This document shows positions 62,619 to 64,000 of a stretch of DNA of 64,000 bases, in pieces. The translations under genes and the position numbers were made by a program. Origin of the DNA: Alkaliphilus metalliredigens QYMF. Lineage in GTDB: Bacteria > Bacillota > Clostridia > Peptostreptococcales > Natronincolaceae. The notes under the pieces are model-generated. The model was not told the origin of the DNA and did no database searches. It saw nothing but the letters and a program-made list of their open reading frames with translations. Numbering within the stretch: the first letter of the stretch is position 1; the number at the start of each line of letters is the position of its first letter. The stretch lies in NCBI RefSeq assembly GCF_000016985.1, contig NC_009633.1, forward strand, positions 4,197,539 to 4,261,538, in the 5' to 3' direction.

Positions 62619-62783
62619 TTACTTTAATAATTCCTTATAATGATCAGGTAACCCGATAAAAAACAGTACAGCAACAACAAGCAAGAGGATCGTATATACG
62701 AATGATTCTCCTCTTATTGCTGAAAAAATCAGCAATCCTACTCCTGTGCCAATAAAAGTTGTTAATCCCAATACTTTTCGCAT
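62619..62783 (-). CDS. Two-segment small membrane protein
   Basis: 54 residues from ATG at 62783, with AAAGGAGGAAAAGCCC upstream; a longer frame to 62891 is mostly hydrophilic, unrelated and lacks a better ribosome site. Two membrane segments (RKVLGLTTFIGTGVGLLIFSA and FVYTILLLVVAVLFFIGLP). It lies 13 bp before paralog B and likely belongs to the same unit. Function unknown. Confidence 0.6.
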   Translation of the reverse strand: MRKVLGLTTFIGTGVGLLIFSAIRGESFVYTILLLVVAVLFFIGLPDHYKELLK

Positions 62784-62918
62784 GGGCTTTTCCTCCTTTT
62801 GAATCTCATATAGAGACCTCTTCTTACTATTATTGTAATACTCTGACAATATTATGTCAAAGCTTTTATTCAAGTTTCTATATTTAGGCAACTTTTTTCT
62901 ATTCAGAAAATCAACAGC

Positions 62919-63695
62919 TTAATATTGTCCTAGCATTCCCCTCTTCAGCACTTCTTTTTCTGCCACCTTATAACCATACATCCCAATACTCATATAGAGA
63001 ACAGATGTGAACAGTAAAAAACCGTAATCCTCTGAAGAAAAATTTTGAAGTCCCTTTCCCTCTTGTAGCATTTTCATAATTAATTCCCTAGTATAAGTAA
63101 AGGGTAATAATTTTAATATTGGTTTGTCCGTCGGTGATACCATCATTAATCCCACAATAATGAATTGGGTGGCACCCATTATGTTCTGAATTTTTTTAAA
63201 TACCAATCCTAATCCGGCTAATAGTAATCCGACTCCATATAGGCTAAACAGTCCTACAAACAAGACAACAAAAATCCCTAGTAGGTCCACATGTAATTGA
63301 ATTCCTGTCAATATCATTTGTACGTAAATCATGACAATAAAGAATACTGTAAAAAAAAGGGTCGAGACAATGTTCTTGCTGACCAACAACCATACAAAGG
63401 GAATTTCCGTCATGTACAACTGCTCTAATGTTCCTTTTCTAGCCTCATCCACAATAGCGTGGGCTGTATCAGAAAATGCCCCCATTGCCATGAACCACAG
63501 TGTATATCCTATCAAAAATCCCTCTAGGCTTTCAGTTAAAGCAACATTTGCTTGTCCAATATATTGCGCACCAGTAAAAAGTGCAATAAAAATAATAATA
63601 TAGATGATAAATCCAATTAGACTGTTTAACCAATATCTTTTAAGTTCAATCCATTCCTTATGAAAGATAGCCATAAAGCTATAAAGGTATTTCAT
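62919..63695 (-). CDS. ABC-2-type exporter permease
   Basis: 258 residues with six membrane segments (~21-43, ~62-78, ~105-128, ~140-165, ~172-188, ~225-243). The start MKYLYSFMAIFHKEWIELKRYW has the typical cytosolic amphipathic entry, and DEARKGTLEQLYMT is the ABC-2 coupling element. It exports an unknown substrate with the ATPase encoded upstream, whose end it overlaps by 17 bp. Confidence 0.88.
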   Translation of the reverse strand: MKYLYSFMAIFHKEWIELKRYWLNSLIGFIIYIIIFIALFTGAQYIGQANVALTESLEGFLIGYTLWFMAMGAFSDTAHAIVDEARKGTLEQLYMTEIPFVWLLVSKNIVSTLFFTVFFIVMIYVQMILTGIQLHVDLLGIFVVLFVGLFSLYGVGLLLAGLGLVFKKIQNIMGATQFIIVGLMMVSPTDKPILKLLPFTYTRELIMKMLQEGKGLQNFSSEDYGFLLFTSVLYMSIGMYGYKVAEKEVLKRGMLGQY

Positions 63696-64000
63696 CCTTT
63701 TGTTCCTCCTTGATTAAATCCAAAAATATCCCCTCAAGATTCTTATGTTGTTTTGTTAAGTCTATTAAATGTCCCCCGCTATCCTTAATTAGGCCTAATA
63801 GATCGTATAAATCATCAACCTCTTTGAGCTCTATTATGATTGTTTGCTCTATGCCATTTCTTTTTTCACTTATGATTCCAATCTGTTTATTCATACTGGC
63901 TATTTCTTGAATATTCACTGGTGAGTGCAGTTTAATTTGATAAATCTGGCGATTCATCAATGTCCCCAGGTTTTGTACTGAGTCCTGTGCAACCACCTTC
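63679..64000 (-). CDS. ABC exporter ATPase, C-terminal part only
   Basis: The frame is open to the right window edge, so only the last ~107 residues are seen. They hold no Walker motifs. They show the post-NBD region with a C-terminal accessory domain (RNGIEQTIIIELKEVDDLYDLLGLI, LEGIFLDLIKEEQ) usual for ABC-2 exporter ATPases. The 17-bp overlap with the permease supports the assignment. The N-terminal nucleotide-binding domain should lie just beyond 64000. Confidence 0.8.
   Translation of the reverse strand, partial: KVVAQDSVQNLGTLMNRQIYQIKLHSPVNIQEIASMNKQIGIISEKRNGIEQTIIIELKEVDDLYDLLGLIKDSGGHLIDLTKQHKNLEGIFLDLIKEEQKDEIPL

Noticed and set aside
1-64000. CRISPR arrays, insertion sequences, prophage genes, tRNA or rRNA genes
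   Set aside because: No regular direct-repeat array, transposase, integrase or structural RNA pattern was seen on either strand.

Overview
The window reads as chromosome of an anaerobic, spore-forming, low-GC Firmicute (class Clostridia). An Alkaliphilus/Natronincola-like alkaliphile or a close relative is my best guess. The evidence is the AT-rich sequence, strong AGGAGG ribosome sites, an [FeFe]-hydrogenase with its maturases, an alr-gerS pair typical of clostridial spore formers, HPr kinase, CsaB surface-polymer genes and a large Na+/H+ antiporter operon. Almost every gene lies on the minus strand. No rRNA, tRNA, CRISPR array, insertion sequence or prophage was seen.

Layout. (1) 1-8616: a four-subunit NAD(P)-linked, probably electron-bifurcating [FeFe]-hydrogenase (hndA-B-C-D), followed by a small regulator and the maturases hydG, hydE and hydF. 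HydE carries an extra N-terminal DUF3343-like domain. The catalytic subunit gene is frameshifted near its 3' end by an 11-bp tandem duplication. (2) 9103-19103: an accessory catabolic cluster containing an AAA+ regulator with degenerate motifs, a cysteine-synthase-like PLP enzyme, dhaL-dhaK, a complete Liv-type ABC importer and an ATC-hydrolase-family protein. (3) 19407-29073: ROK glucokinase, HprK, a PspC protein and the uvrC, uvrA and uvrB repair genes, with a perfect LexA box upstream of uvrB. (4) 29296-38474: a tiny zinc-ribbon membrane protein, the divisome-linked set ftsE-ftsX-envC-ctpA, 5-formyl-THF cyclo-ligase, a Lon-like protease and a LysM protein. (5) 38736-48162: cell-envelope genes (phosphodiester glycosidase, PrcB-like, YitT, TagA, CsaB, a DUF5693-like protein, a secreted protein). 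(6) 48366-53503: mazEF-type toxin-antitoxin, alanine racemase, GerS-like lipoprotein, AcpS, a coiled-coil protein and an acidic lipoprotein. (7) 53585-61498: an Mrp/Mbh-type cation-antiporter operon in the gene order of the archaeal MbhA-H module, followed by two extra MrpD/NuoL-like paralogs. (8) 61807-64000: paired small membrane proteins with a shared glycine-rich motif and an ABC-2 exporter cut by the window edge.

How the parts work together. The hydrogenase balances NAD(P)H and ferredoxin against H2. The antiporter module converts ion gradients, as expected in an alkaliphile or halophile. The liv/dha/ATC cluster appears to import and break down an unidentified small amino-acid-like or thiazoline-like compound. 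Most operon ends are marked by clear hairpin terminators. Points most worth a second look are the hydrogenase frameshift, the DUF3343-HydE fusion, the liv-dha-ATC cluster with its unusual regulator, the Mbh-like antiporter module without a hydrogenase module, the YAGxGGK membrane protein pair, and a repeated 5'-UTR hairpin found ahead of ctpA and the gerS-like gene.
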